Positions 35,834 to 44,327 of a stretch of DNA of 47,835 nt are shown piece by piece; positions within the stretch are counted from its first letter, which is position 1; the number at the start of each line of letters is the position of its first letter. The notes under the pieces are model-generated. The model ran no database searches. It was not told the origin of the DNA and was given only the letters and a program-made list of their open reading frames with translations. Origin of the DNA: Actinomycetes bacterium (lineage in GTDB: Bacteria > Actinomycetota > Thermoleophilia > BMS3ABIN01); NCBI GenBank assembly GCA_021790115.1, contig JAJYIM010000012.1:1-47835 (forward strand). The letters run 5' to 3'. Both the position numbers and the translations under genes were made by a program.

Positions 35834-36053
35834 GCGCCCGGAGCGCTGCCGGTAGCAAGGCGCGGGTAGCGCTCCGGGCGCCGGGCCACTCACTGCTGGC
35901 GCTATGCCGATTGGAGCACGAATGCCGTCGTGTTCCAAGGGGCGTGTCGCCCCTGGGTCATGCGGCCTGCCCGGATCGCGGTCCGAACCCTGGTTCGATT
36001 TTCATCCCCGGCTGCGCCCGGGCAGGCTGGCGGCCATCTGGCAATGCGCCCAG
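35834..36053. other. Dense array of hairpins, candidate structured RNA
   Basis: 14-bp perfect stem 35834-35847/35868-35881; 11-bp stem 35911-35921/35928-35938; 6-bp stem 35939-35944/35948-35953; 10-bp stem 35965-35974/36018-36027 enclosing CGAAC-CCTG-GTTCG. Confidence 0.5.
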
Positions 36054-36109
36054 CATAGAACTTGCCATTGGTTGATTTGATTCAGATTCAGGTGAAGGAG
36101 TGAAAAAAA

Positions 36110-36268
36110 TTGGTTACATTTGTTTGCCAAAACTGCGGTGAAACGTCTTACAGCGCAGATCAATCCAGCCAATTGCCTTGCCCGTACTGTGCGGAATTTA
36201 TAAAACAAAACGGCAAAGCAGGCAGCACTGCGTCAAAGAAGATGAAGAAGATAAAGGAGCATCGATGA
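36110..36268 (+). CDS. 52-aa zinc-ribbon protein (TTG start), missed by the ORF track
   Basis: (TTG)VTFVCQNCGETSYSADQSSQLPCPYCAEFIKQNGKAGSTASKKMKKIKEHR*; AAGGAG SD; ATGA overlap with the next gene. Confidence 0.75.
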   Translation: MVTFVCQNCGETSYSADQSSQLPCPYCAEFIKQNGKAGSTASKKMKKIKEHR

Positions 36269-36759
36269 AGAAAAGCACGCCAATATGGACAGGCGCCGGG
36301 GTTATGGTGCTGGGGTTGTTGATTGCCGCCACTCCCCGCTTTCTCTTTAAAGTATGCGAGTTTCAGGGCACACACATGATGATGTCGTCTGCCAGCGGCG
36401 GAGCCGGCCATATGTATATGCCGTGCCACTACACTGCCCTTGCCTCCTACATGCTGGGCTTTTTGATATTCATGATGGGGGGCACCTTGTTACTGGCCAG
36501 AACGGGCGAGGCGGCCAGCCTACTTGCTATCGTGTTGGGCGGAGCCGCGATTGCCGTCATCCTCACCCCGATTGTGTTCCCCATCTGCGCGGATCCTAAT
36601 GCCCCATGCAATCACGGCACCAAGCCGATGCTGATGGTGCTGGGTCTAGTCACCTTAATTGCGTCCGGATGGCTGGGGCTGACCTCGCGCAGGCCGGCGG
36701 CTAACAACTTTTCAGATTCCGTCGCCAAAGCAACCTCGTCGCGGTTGCAAAAGGACTAA
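36265..36759 (+). CDS. DUF4418-like membrane protein (copy 1)
   Basis: AATPRFLFKVCEF ... MPCHYTALASYMLGFLIFMMGG ... VFPICADPNAPCNHGTKPMLMVLG. Confidence 0.8.
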   Translation: MKKSTPIWTGAGVMVLGLLIAATPRFLFKVCEFQGTHMMMSSASGGAGHMYMPCHYTALASYMLGFLIFMMGGTLLLARTGEAASLLAIVLGGAAIAVILTPIVFPICADPNAPCNHGTKPMLMVLGLVTLIASGWLGLTSRRPAANNFSDSVAKATSSRLQKD

Positions 36760-36789
36760 GAATGGGCAATCGGGAACCAGAAGGCTGAG

Positions 36790-37992
36790 ATGAAACATCT
36801 CGGACTTTTCTATCTGGCCGCGCAGAATCTAAAGCGCAAACCCTTCCGCAGCTTTGTCACCATAACTGTTGTGGCACTGGCTGCTGGCACCCTGTTTTCC
36901 GCCACCCTCTTTATCGGCAGCGTTGATCGCAGCCTGGAAGTTGGCATGAAGCGCCTGGGCGCCGACATCCTGGTGGTTCCCGAAGGTTCCCGGGAATCCA
37001 GCGAAGCGGCGCTAATTACCGGCGCCCCCACGAGCTTCTATATGAATGACTCCGTTCTTGGTAAAGTGAAAGCCGTCCCTGGTGTGGACCAAGCTTCTCC
37101 CCAGCTTTTCATTGAATCCCTGTTGTCATCCCAATGTTGTACCGGCCATCTGCAGCTGGTGGGTTACGACCCCGCTTCCGATTTCGTAGTAGGGCCGTGG
37201 TTGCAGCAGAACCTGAACCGTCCGTTGAAAAGAGGCGAAGCAGTGATTGGCTCGCTCATCCTGGCCAACAAGGGCGATCGGATCAAATTCTATGGTAAGC
37301 ATTTCAAGGTGGCCGGGGTGCTTGACGCCACCGGCATGGGCGCTGACGAAAGCGTCTTTATGAGACTGGACGACGCCTATCAAATGGCCGCAGAGTCTTC
37401 ACAGAAGGCTGCGGTCCCGCTCGATGTAAAACCGGGACAGATTTCAGCGGTATTGGTTAAAGTGACACCCGGCACCACCATTGACCAGGTAGCCCAACGC
37501 ATCAGGTCCGACATCGCCGGCGTTGTCGTCATCACAGCCAGCGCTCTCTCCCACAGCGTTACCGACCGGCTGTCCGGGTTTCTGCGCGGCTTTTTTATGC
37601 TGGACGCTATTGTTTGGTTAATGTCGCTGCTGACAATTGCTGCAATATTCTCCATGACCGTCAACGAGCGCCAGCGTGAGATCGGCCTCATCCGCGCCAT
37701 GGGAGGCAGCAAGAACTTTGTCTTCCGCCTGATTTTGACAGAAGCTCTGATACTCACCGCAATCGGGGGAGGCGCAGGCGTCTTCGCGGGCGGCGCCGGC
37801 CTCTTTATCTTCAAGGCAATAATCACGTCTAGCCTCGGCATACCTTATCTGTGGCCGCCGCTATGGTATTTCGGCCTCATGGTAGGAGCAACTCTGGTAA
37901 TGGCCGTAGTCGCGGGCGCTTTGGCTTCGCTTTACCCGGCCATTAGCTCGAGCCGGCTGGAGCCTTATTTCGCTATCAGGCAGGGAGAATGA
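36790..37992 (+). CDS. MacB/FtsX-like ABC transporter permease
   Basis: N-terminal TM, periplasmic domain, NERQREIGLIRAMGGSKNFVFRLILTEALIL. Confidence 0.92.
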   Translation: MKHLGLFYLAAQNLKRKPFRSFVTITVVALAAGTLFSATLFIGSVDRSLEVGMKRLGADILVVPEGSRESSEAALITGAPTSFYMNDSVLGKVKAVPGVDQASPQLFIESLLSSQCCTGHLQLVGYDPASDFVVGPWLQQNLNRPLKRGEAVIGSLILANKGDRIKFYGKHFKVAGVLDATGMGADESVFMRLDDAYQMAAESSQKAAVPLDVKPGQISAVLVKVTPGTTIDQVAQRIRSDIAGVVVITASALSHSVTDRLSGFLRGFFMLDAIVWLMSLLTIAAIFSMTVNERQREIGLIRAMGGSKNFVFRLILTEALILTAIGGGAGVFAGGAGLFIFKAIITSSLGIPYLWPPLWYFGLMVGATLVMAVVAGALASLYPAISSSRLEPYFAIRQGE

Positions 37993-38028
37993 CCGCGCCG
38001 TGAATGGGTTGAATCTCAAGGAAAAGTT

Positions 38029-38724
38029 TTGAACAATGGAGGCGCCTTGACAAATTACATCATCTCTGCAAAAGACTTGAGCAAGATTTACGAGGTGGGG
38101 CCCAGCATGGTGCGGGCTGTGGAAAGTTGCAGCCTGGAAATACCCCGGGGCCAGATGGTTTCTATCGTGGGCCACTCAGGAAGCGGCAAGACCACACTGC
38201 TCAGCCTGCTTGGCGGGCTTGTCAAACCCACCTCTGGCCGGGTCTTCTTGGATGGCACGAATATCTGGGCCCTCTCAGATAAAGACCTCTCACGGCTCCG
38301 AAACCGGAAGATCGGTTTTGCCTTTCAGTTTGCCAGCCTCATCCCTACGCTCAACTCTGTTGATAACGTACGCCTGCCCGCCGCCATTGGCGGCAAGCCG
38401 CCCAGTCCCCAACGCGTTTTGGAGTTGCTGGAGATGATGGGCCTTGAGGACCGGGCGCACTCATATCCGGCCATGTTATCAGGCGGCGAGCAGCGGCGCG
38501 TGGCTTTGGCCCGTACGCTGGTAAACGAGCCGGAGATAATCCTGGCTGATGAGCCCACCGGTGACCTGGACGAGGATATTGAGGCGGACATTCTGGAAAT
38601 CTTCAAGAAAATAAATGCCGGGGGCACCACGATTGTTATTGTCAGCCATTCCTGGGCTGTGGCCTCGCAGGCGCAAAGAACGCTGAGGATGCGGCGGGGC
38701 CATCTTTCAGAGGAAGAGGAGTAA
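38029..38724 (+). CDS. MacB/LolD-like ABC transporter ATPase
   Basis: Walker A GHSGSGKTT; LSGGEQRRVALARTLV; LADEPTGDLD. Confidence 0.96.
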   Translation: MNNGGALTNYIISAKDLSKIYEVGPSMVRAVESCSLEIPRGQMVSIVGHSGSGKTTLLSLLGGLVKPTSGRVFLDGTNIWALSDKDLSRLRNRKIGFAFQFASLIPTLNSVDNVRLPAAIGGKPPSPQRVLELLEMMGLEDRAHSYPAMLSGGEQRRVALARTLVNEPEIILADEPTGDLDEDIEADILEIFKKINAGGTTIVIVSHSWAVASQAQRTLRMRRGHLSEEEE

Positions 38725-38729
38725 AGCCA

Positions 38730-39065
38730 GTGGCCCGCCGCGCTTCCAATTTTCTGGTCATTGCCATCGCCGTCGGCCTGACGCTAACTGTCCTCCCCGG
38801 CCTGAGTGGTTGTGGCTCGAGTAAGGCGGGAGCCATGAGTCCGTCACAGCATGCCCGCATCCGGAAAGGCATGACCATTGACCAGGTGGAAGCCATTGCC
38901 GGCAAACCGGCGCGTTCCCACACGAAAGGTTCTTTCAAGAACCCGAACATTATCTGGTATTACACCAAAACTGAGGGTGAGGGTTTGGTGAAGATATCAT
39001 TTATTGGCGGCAGGGTCGACCTGATTTCGCCCTACAATGCGAGCATCCCGCCGCCGGAAGAGTAA
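38730..39065 (+). CDS. Small lipoprotein, SmpA/BamE-like
   Basis: Lipobox LSGC; IRKGMTIDQVEAIAGKPARSH ... WYYTKTEGEGLVKISFIGGRVD. Confidence 0.65.
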   Translation: MARRASNFLVIAIAVGLTLTVLPGLSGCGSSKAGAMSPSQHARIRKGMTIDQVEAIAGKPARSHTKGSFKNPNIIWYYTKTEGEGLVKISFIGGRVDLISPYNASIPPPEE

Positions 39066-39146
39066 GTATCCTTGCTTGCCATGTGCCCATGGCTTTTCGT
39101 TCGATCTCGGACGAAAAATAGTGACCAGAAAGGGAGTTTTATCAGG

Positions 39147-40112
39147 ATGACGAGGTTGTCAAAAACAGCGGTTTTACTCACCCTCACCGCTGGCATATCT
39201 TTAGCTGCCTTGCTAAGCGGCTGTAGCGACCTGCCACCCGGTGTGATCGCAAAAGGAGACGGAATCAACATTACGCAAGGCCAGTTGCAAAAACGTGTTG
39301 ACCTGCTTTCTAAATCTTTGCCACCGACGCAAGGTTCCCAGAGCAGTGAGACAGCCCGGCAAGCGCTCGTCCGCCAGGCGGCCAAGCAGCTGGTCGCTGA
39401 AGCGCTGATCAGGCGCGAATCGGCCAAGCGAGGCATTAAAGTGAGCGACGATGAGGTCCAGAAGCAGATCAACAAAATGCTGGCGCTGCGTTATGCCGGT
39501 GACAAACAGCAGTGGCTGAGTGACCTTCAGGCCGAGGGAACGAACGAGACAGAATACCGCGAAGGCGTCCGCACCCAGTTGCTCTCCAATAAACTGGAGG
39601 CGGACGTGAAAAACAGCGTGCACGCCAGCGATGATGATGCCCGGAGAGAATTTCAGGCATTTGTGTCTGCTAACAAGAGCCCCGACTTCAGGAGGGTCAG
39701 GTTAATTCTTGTGAGCAATCAAACCCTGGCCCAGAATCTGCGCTCGCAGATTGACGGCGGCGCGGATTTCGCGGCGCTGGCGGCAAAGTATAACCAGGAT
39801 AAAAATTCGAGACACAACCAGAACCAGCTGTCGCTTTCCAAGCTGCAGCAGGCCGGTTTGTCACCGGCGGTGAAAAACGCGATTTTTAGCATGTCCTATC
39901 TCCAGGTTGCTGGCCCGATTAAGACTGACAAGGGTTACTATCTCTTGCAGTTGACAGACGTGGAGCCCGACAGGAGCACGCCTTTTGACCAGGCCAAAGA
40001 GCTATTCAGGGAAAAGGCGCAGCAAAAATTGCAACAACAGGCCTGGCAGCAATTCCTGGCCGATGCGGAAAAAAGTGTGGTTTACCGCGATGACGTCAAG
40101 CCCAACCAATAA
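39147..40112 (+). CDS. SurA/PrsA-like parvulin-type peptidyl-prolyl isomerase lipoprotein
   Basis: Lipobox LLSGC; SurA-N-like helical region; RRVRLILVSNQTLAQNLRSQIDGGADFAALAAKYNQD. Confidence 0.85.
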   Translation: MTRLSKTAVLLTLTAGISLAALLSGCSDLPPGVIAKGDGINITQGQLQKRVDLLSKSLPPTQGSQSSETARQALVRQAAKQLVAEALIRRESAKRGIKVSDDEVQKQINKMLALRYAGDKQQWLSDLQAEGTNETEYREGVRTQLLSNKLEADVKNSVHASDDDARREFQAFVSANKSPDFRRVRLILVSNQTLAQNLRSQIDGGADFAALAAKYNQDKNSRHNQNQLSLSKLQQAGLSPAVKNAIFSMSYLQVAGPIKTDKGYYLLQLTDVEPDRSTPFDQAKELFREKAQQKLQQQAWQQFLADAEKSVVYRDDVKPNQ

Positions 40113-41217
40113 AGCAAAAAATATAAACTGGATAACAAAAGGGAGGATAAGAAGGAGCCTCGCCTTTGGCGTCTCGCTGGCCGCAACCATGCTGGCGGCC
40201 GCTTATCTTTCCGTGCCCACCGCCGCCATCACCCCGGCTGACGGTCAGTCCGGGATCGTTCTGGGGACGCCAGTGGAGATTCATTCCTCGCCGCTGGCCA
40301 GCATCGGCAAGTTCGAAGTCTACGCTGACGGCAGGCTTGTGGGCATGGGATTTAACCTGGGCTCCGCCGACCTGGTGCGCGATTTTGATCTGAAACCGGG
40401 ACAGCGGATTCAAATCAAAACCAAGGTGGCTTCGATAATCGGCATCACCAGGGAGTTTGTCTCCAACTTCACGACGGTCACACCGGTGACTGTGGACGCC
40501 ATAAACGTCGACGGGTCGAAACTGATGCCGGGCCAGCAGATAAGCCCTCACCCCACGTTTACCTTCTCCTTCAACAAACCTGTCAGCACTGCCTCGGTTT
40601 CGCTCGACGGTGCCGGTCCGATCAAACTTCAGGTTAGCCGTGAAAATCCGTCTACCGCGGTGCTGCCGCCCAATGTTTCACTTAAACAGGGCGCTGTGCA
40701 TCTCTTCAAGTTGACAGCAACAGGGACGGACTCGTCGACCCTCCTTCAACCTGAAGCGATCAATGTCTTGGTGGTAAAGCCGCTCTCCTTGTATGGCAGG
40801 GTGAATGAGACGGGCGGACAAACGGAGACCGAGCTGGACGCCAGCGTCGCTTTTCGCAACCCAGCAGCAGTAAGCAGGTCGATTACCACTGATATTCCCG
40901 GAGCCAGCATCGCGGTAAAAAAACAGAAGATCATAATTACGGGCACGACCCTCAATACTTCCGCCAGCTACAACATCACCGTCGGCGCCGCTGAGGGAGT
41001 CGACCAGAGTTTCCTGGAAGGCCCGCTGTCACTCACAGTTGCTTTCCACGCCAATCAGTCAGCAGCGGCCGCGGGCGGGTCCGAAACCACATATCGGGGA
41101 TATGTCTATACCGGGAGCGGATCCGCAGGCCAGCCCCGACCGGCGGCCGGCGCTCCGGCCGAATCAGGACCGCCACCAGGATGGCCGCCCTGTTGTCCTT
41201 GGCCGCCAAGAAGGTAA
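40090..41217 (+). CDS. Exported Ig-like (Big_5-like) domain protein
   Basis: TM/signal then AAITPADGQSGIVLGTPVEIHSS; overlaps preceding gene. Confidence 0.7.
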   Translation: MTSSPTNKAKNINWITKGRIRRSLAFGVSLAATMLAAAYLSVPTAAITPADGQSGIVLGTPVEIHSSPLASIGKFEVYADGRLVGMGFNLGSADLVRDFDLKPGQRIQIKTKVASIIGITREFVSNFTTVTPVTVDAINVDGSKLMPGQQISPHPTFTFSFNKPVSTASVSLDGAGPIKLQVSRENPSTAVLPPNVSLKQGAVHLFKLTATGTDSSTLLQPEAINVLVVKPLSLYGRVNETGGQTETELDASVAFRNPAAVSRSITTDIPGASIAVKKQKIIITGTTLNTSASYNITVGAAEGVDQSFLEGPLSLTVAFHANQSAAAAGGSETTYRGYVYTGSGSAGQPRPAAGAPAESGPPPGWPPCCPWPPRR

Positions 41218-41219
41218 TC

Positions 41220-43772
41220 ATGAGAACAAAAAGAACAATAACAATAGCCCTGTTTCTGTCTCTGGCGCTGGCAGCACCGCTGCTGGCGGGCGCAGCGCCG
41301 CCCCGGTTGCTGGCCCTGCCGGCGGCAGGTGCGGCCGGAGGTGCGGCCGGGTCTGTCTACGCCTCAGGCGCAGCGCCGGAGGGCCCTTCCCCCGGTGCAG
41401 CTCCAAGAACGGCAGCTCCAAATGTGGCTTCTAACCGCACCGGCAACCATGCTGCTAACAACCATGCTGCTAACAACTTTCCTGCAAAGCCGGTGATTTC
41501 CACTTCCCCGGCGCCAAGAAAATCCTTGGCGCGACCCTTATTTAAGGATACGACTGCACCCCAGATCTTTAACATCTCTCCGGCCGACGGCGCCATCACA
41601 GGACCTTCCATTACCATAAGCGCCAGCTACATTGATCCGGCGCCGTCAAGCGGTATCGACCCAAGTACGGCAATGATCCATATTGACAATAGGCATCAGT
41701 TTGCTTCTATTCCCACCAGCACCGGCATCTCCGTCCAAAAATCTGGTCTGACCGACGGCGTCCACAAGATTCAGGTATTCGTATGTGATAACGACTATAA
41801 CTGCAGCAGCGCAACCTGGCATATCCGGGTGGACGCCGCCGCTCCCTCCATAACCAACGTCCAGCCCACAGGCACCATTAACACCGCCTCTACGTCAATT
41901 AGAGCCGCCTTTGACGACGGCAGCGGCTCAGGAGTAAATCCGGCCTCGGCGAAAGTGACAATTGACGGCATTAACTCAACCTCTGTCTGCGCAATCAACG
42001 CCGGCGGCGCAAACTGCGCCGTCTCGGGGCTGGCGCCGGGCAGCCATCGCGTTGCTATCGATGTCTCAGACAATGTGGGCAACCATGCCACAAAATCATG
42101 GAGCTTCAATATCGATCTGAATTCGATCGGCGTCAGCAGCCAGGTGCCAGCAGACGGCAGTTGGCAGAGGACGGCGTCTCCCTTTATCGGGGTCAGCTTC
42201 CAGGCGGCGGCCCAAGGCATAATCGATGTAAGCTCCATTACAGTTGAACTCGACGGCGCGGATGTCACAGGACAGGCGACTCGATCGCCGGCAGGCGTCG
42301 GCCTCATCCTGGCAACGCCCCTGAGCGAGGGCACCCATGTGGTCCGGGTGGTGGTTAGTGATAACGCGGGCCACAAGGGGGAAAGCCAGTGGCGCTTCTC
42401 GGTGGACACTATTGCGCCCAAAATCAGCGTCGTCTCACCTGTCGGCAACACGGCGGTCAAGCCTGTGATCAAGGCGGTTTATGCTGACGGCGGCAGCGGC
42501 ATCAACTTGGCGTCGGTGCGCCTGGTGCTTGATGGTGCCGCGCAGACCGACGCCGCCACAGTGAGCGCGAACAGCATCAGATACGCGCCTGATGCCCCTC
42601 TGGCGCCGGGTGTCCATACGGTCCGGCTGACCGTCGCTGATAACGCCGGCAACGCGCAGACTGCTGCCTGGAGATTTACCGTCACGAATGCTCCAACTGC
42701 TGTTCCGGCGCCCGCCGGCGGCGCTGCTGGCTGGCTCCACCGAGGTCCTACTGGTCGCTGGGTAAACTATCCCATTTTTCCCCCTGGCGTCGCAGGTTTC
42801 GGAGGAATCTGGATAATCTCCGGATTTAGCGTCTGGCCCCATATATATTATCTCCCCTGGTATGATCCCCAACCGGCGACCGGCTCACAAAAAAGCGAAC
42901 TATTAATCAGCAACCAGGGGGCAGGCGAAGCAACTGTCAACATTTTTGTCGCCGGCAAGGAAAGATGGCACGGCAGCATTCCCGAAGGTGGACGGGAAAT
43001 CACGGATCTCCCTGGAGCCGCCGGTGGTCCGGTCAAGGTCGTTTGTCCCACGGGCCAGGCGCTGGCTGTTACCCATCGAGTCACGGGAGCTGATTTCATG
43101 AGCGAGACAGCTGCAGCCCCTCAAGAATCGCTGGAGCCAGTCAGCGTGCTGCCTTGGTACGAACCACATCCCGGCGGCACCGGCGACGCCAGCCTTGTGA
43201 TCGGAAATGCCGGCGGGACAGAAGCCGCCGTAGACGTATACATGGGCAACCTCTCCCTGCCTGGCTCCCTGAAAGGGCACTACTCTGTAGCTCCCAACTC
43301 AGCCGCCATTGCCAGGCTGCCGGTCGCCGGGGGCCCCGTAAGAGTCATCTGCACAAACAACCAGCCGCTGGTCATAGGCCTGCTGGCCACCTTCAAGGGG
43401 TCATTCACGGAAATCCTGGCTACGGGCATCTCCAGGCTGGCTCCGGACTACAGGTTAAACGAAGACACCGGCCCGCGTGATCAAATCCTTTCTAACAAAA
43501 TCCTGTTGGGCAATCCTGGCGGCGAAGATGTCCGCGTTCAGCTGAAAGTTGGCAGCCGCCTGGTGCCGGATCGGGAAAGCCCCGAGAACGGTTTTTTCGC
43601 AGTTGCCGCCGGCAGCTCACGGTCTGTCCAACTTGCGCCAGGAGACGACAGTCAAATCGAGGTTAGCTGCCCCGGTTGCCGTTTTGGTGAAGGCGTAGCT
43701 GTAGAGAGGGAGATTGTTCGAAACAACTCGCTCAGCTATCTGGCCGGGGTCTGTCCTGCTGTACAGCCTTGA
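41220..43772 (+). CDS. Large exported protein with four tandem Ig-like repeats and C-terminal repeats
   Basis: Repeats of the form PxIxxxxPxxG ... GxHxVxVxVxDNxGN ... WxFxVD; then repeated LPWY-(D/E)-P units. Confidence 0.8.
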   Translation: MRTKRTITIALFLSLALAAPLLAGAAPPRLLALPAAGAAGGAAGSVYASGAAPEGPSPGAAPRTAAPNVASNRTGNHAANNHAANNFPAKPVISTSPAPRKSLARPLFKDTTAPQIFNISPADGAITGPSITISASYIDPAPSSGIDPSTAMIHIDNRHQFASIPTSTGISVQKSGLTDGVHKIQVFVCDNDYNCSSATWHIRVDAAAPSITNVQPTGTINTASTSIRAAFDDGSGSGVNPASAKVTIDGINSTSVCAINAGGANCAVSGLAPGSHRVAIDVSDNVGNHATKSWSFNIDLNSIGVSSQVPADGSWQRTASPFIGVSFQAAAQGIIDVSSITVELDGADVTGQATRSPAGVGLILATPLSEGTHVVRVVVSDNAGHKGESQWRFSVDTIAPKISVVSPVGNTAVKPVIKAVYADGGSGINLASVRLVLDGAAQTDAATVSANSIRYAPDAPLAPGVHTVRLTVADNAGNAQTAAWRFTVTNAPTAVPAPAGGAAGWLHRGPTGRWVNYPIFPPGVAGFGGIWIISGFSVWPHIYYLPWYDPQPATGSQKSELLISNQGAGEATVNIFVAGKERWHGSIPEGGREITDLPGAAGGPVKVVCPTGQALAVTHRVTGADFMSETAAAPQESLEPVSVLPWYEPHPGGTGDASLVIGNAGGTEAAVDVYMGNLSLPGSLKGHYSVAPNSAAIARLPVAGGPVRVICTNNQPLVIGLLATFKGSFTEILATGISRLAPDYRLNEDTGPRDQILSNKILLGNPGGEDVRVQLKVGSRLVPDRESPENGFFAVAAGSSRSVQLAPGDDSQIEVSCPGCRFGEGVAVEREIVRNNSLSYLAGVCPAVQP

Positions 43773-43809
43773 TCCGGTTCCATTCCATTATTTATCAAAG
43801 GAGGTGAAG

Positions 43810-44274
43810 TTGAAAAAAACCACAAGAGTCACTGCCGGCGGCGTAGTTATTTCCCTTGGCGCCCTGGTTGCCGCCACGCCGCGTTTTCTGTTCCCTGTTT
43901 GTGAGTACTATGGCCATTTCATGAAGTTGCCTAATGGCAAAACCGGCCACATGCCGTGCTTTTATACCGCCTCGGCATCGTACTTGATCGGGATGTTGGT
44001 ATGTCTCATCGGCGTAACGCTGCTGCTCGCCAAGGACCGCGATACCATCAGGCTGTTGGCGGTTGTGCTGGCTGGCGTGGCCACCGGCGTTATTCTCCTG
44101 CCGGTGATTTTCCCGATTTGCCCAAACCCCGACGACCCGTGCAACCATGGCACCAAGCCCATGATTATTGTCCTGGGCATCATGACCCTGATGATGGCTG
44201 GCTGGCTGGGATTTTCTTCCCGCCGCTCCACTGTCAATTACTCGTTGCCGAGGCCTGCGCAGCCTGAACAATGA
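43810..44274 (+). CDS. DUF4418-like membrane protein (copy 2), TTG start
   Basis: AATPRFLFPVCEYYG ... MPCFYTASASYLIGMLVCLIGVTLLLAKD ... FPICPNPDDPCNHGTKPMIIVLG; AAAGGAGG SD. Confidence 0.8.
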   Translation: MKKTTRVTAGGVVISLGALVAATPRFLFPVCEYYGHFMKLPNGKTGHMPCFYTASASYLIGMLVCLIGVTLLLAKDRDTIRLLAVVLAGVATGVILLPVIFPICPNPDDPCNHGTKPMIIVLGIMTLMMAGWLGFSSRRSTVNYSLPRPAQPEQ

Positions 44275-44327
44275 CAGGGAAAGTAGCGCCCGGGCCAGCC
44301 TCACATTAAAACTAGGAGGATGAGAAT

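Noticed and set aside
35984-36000. tRNA T-arm-like GGTTCGATT
   Set aside because: No acceptor stem, anticodon arm or D-arm around it; the match sits within a simple CGAAC/GTTCG hairpin
41445-41474. Possible CRISPR or long repeat array
   Set aside because: Only two abutting 15-bp units, coding, no spacers
41795-42472. 225-aa minus-strand ORF
   Set aside because: Antisense within the Ig-like repeat gene; no own signals or recognisable domain
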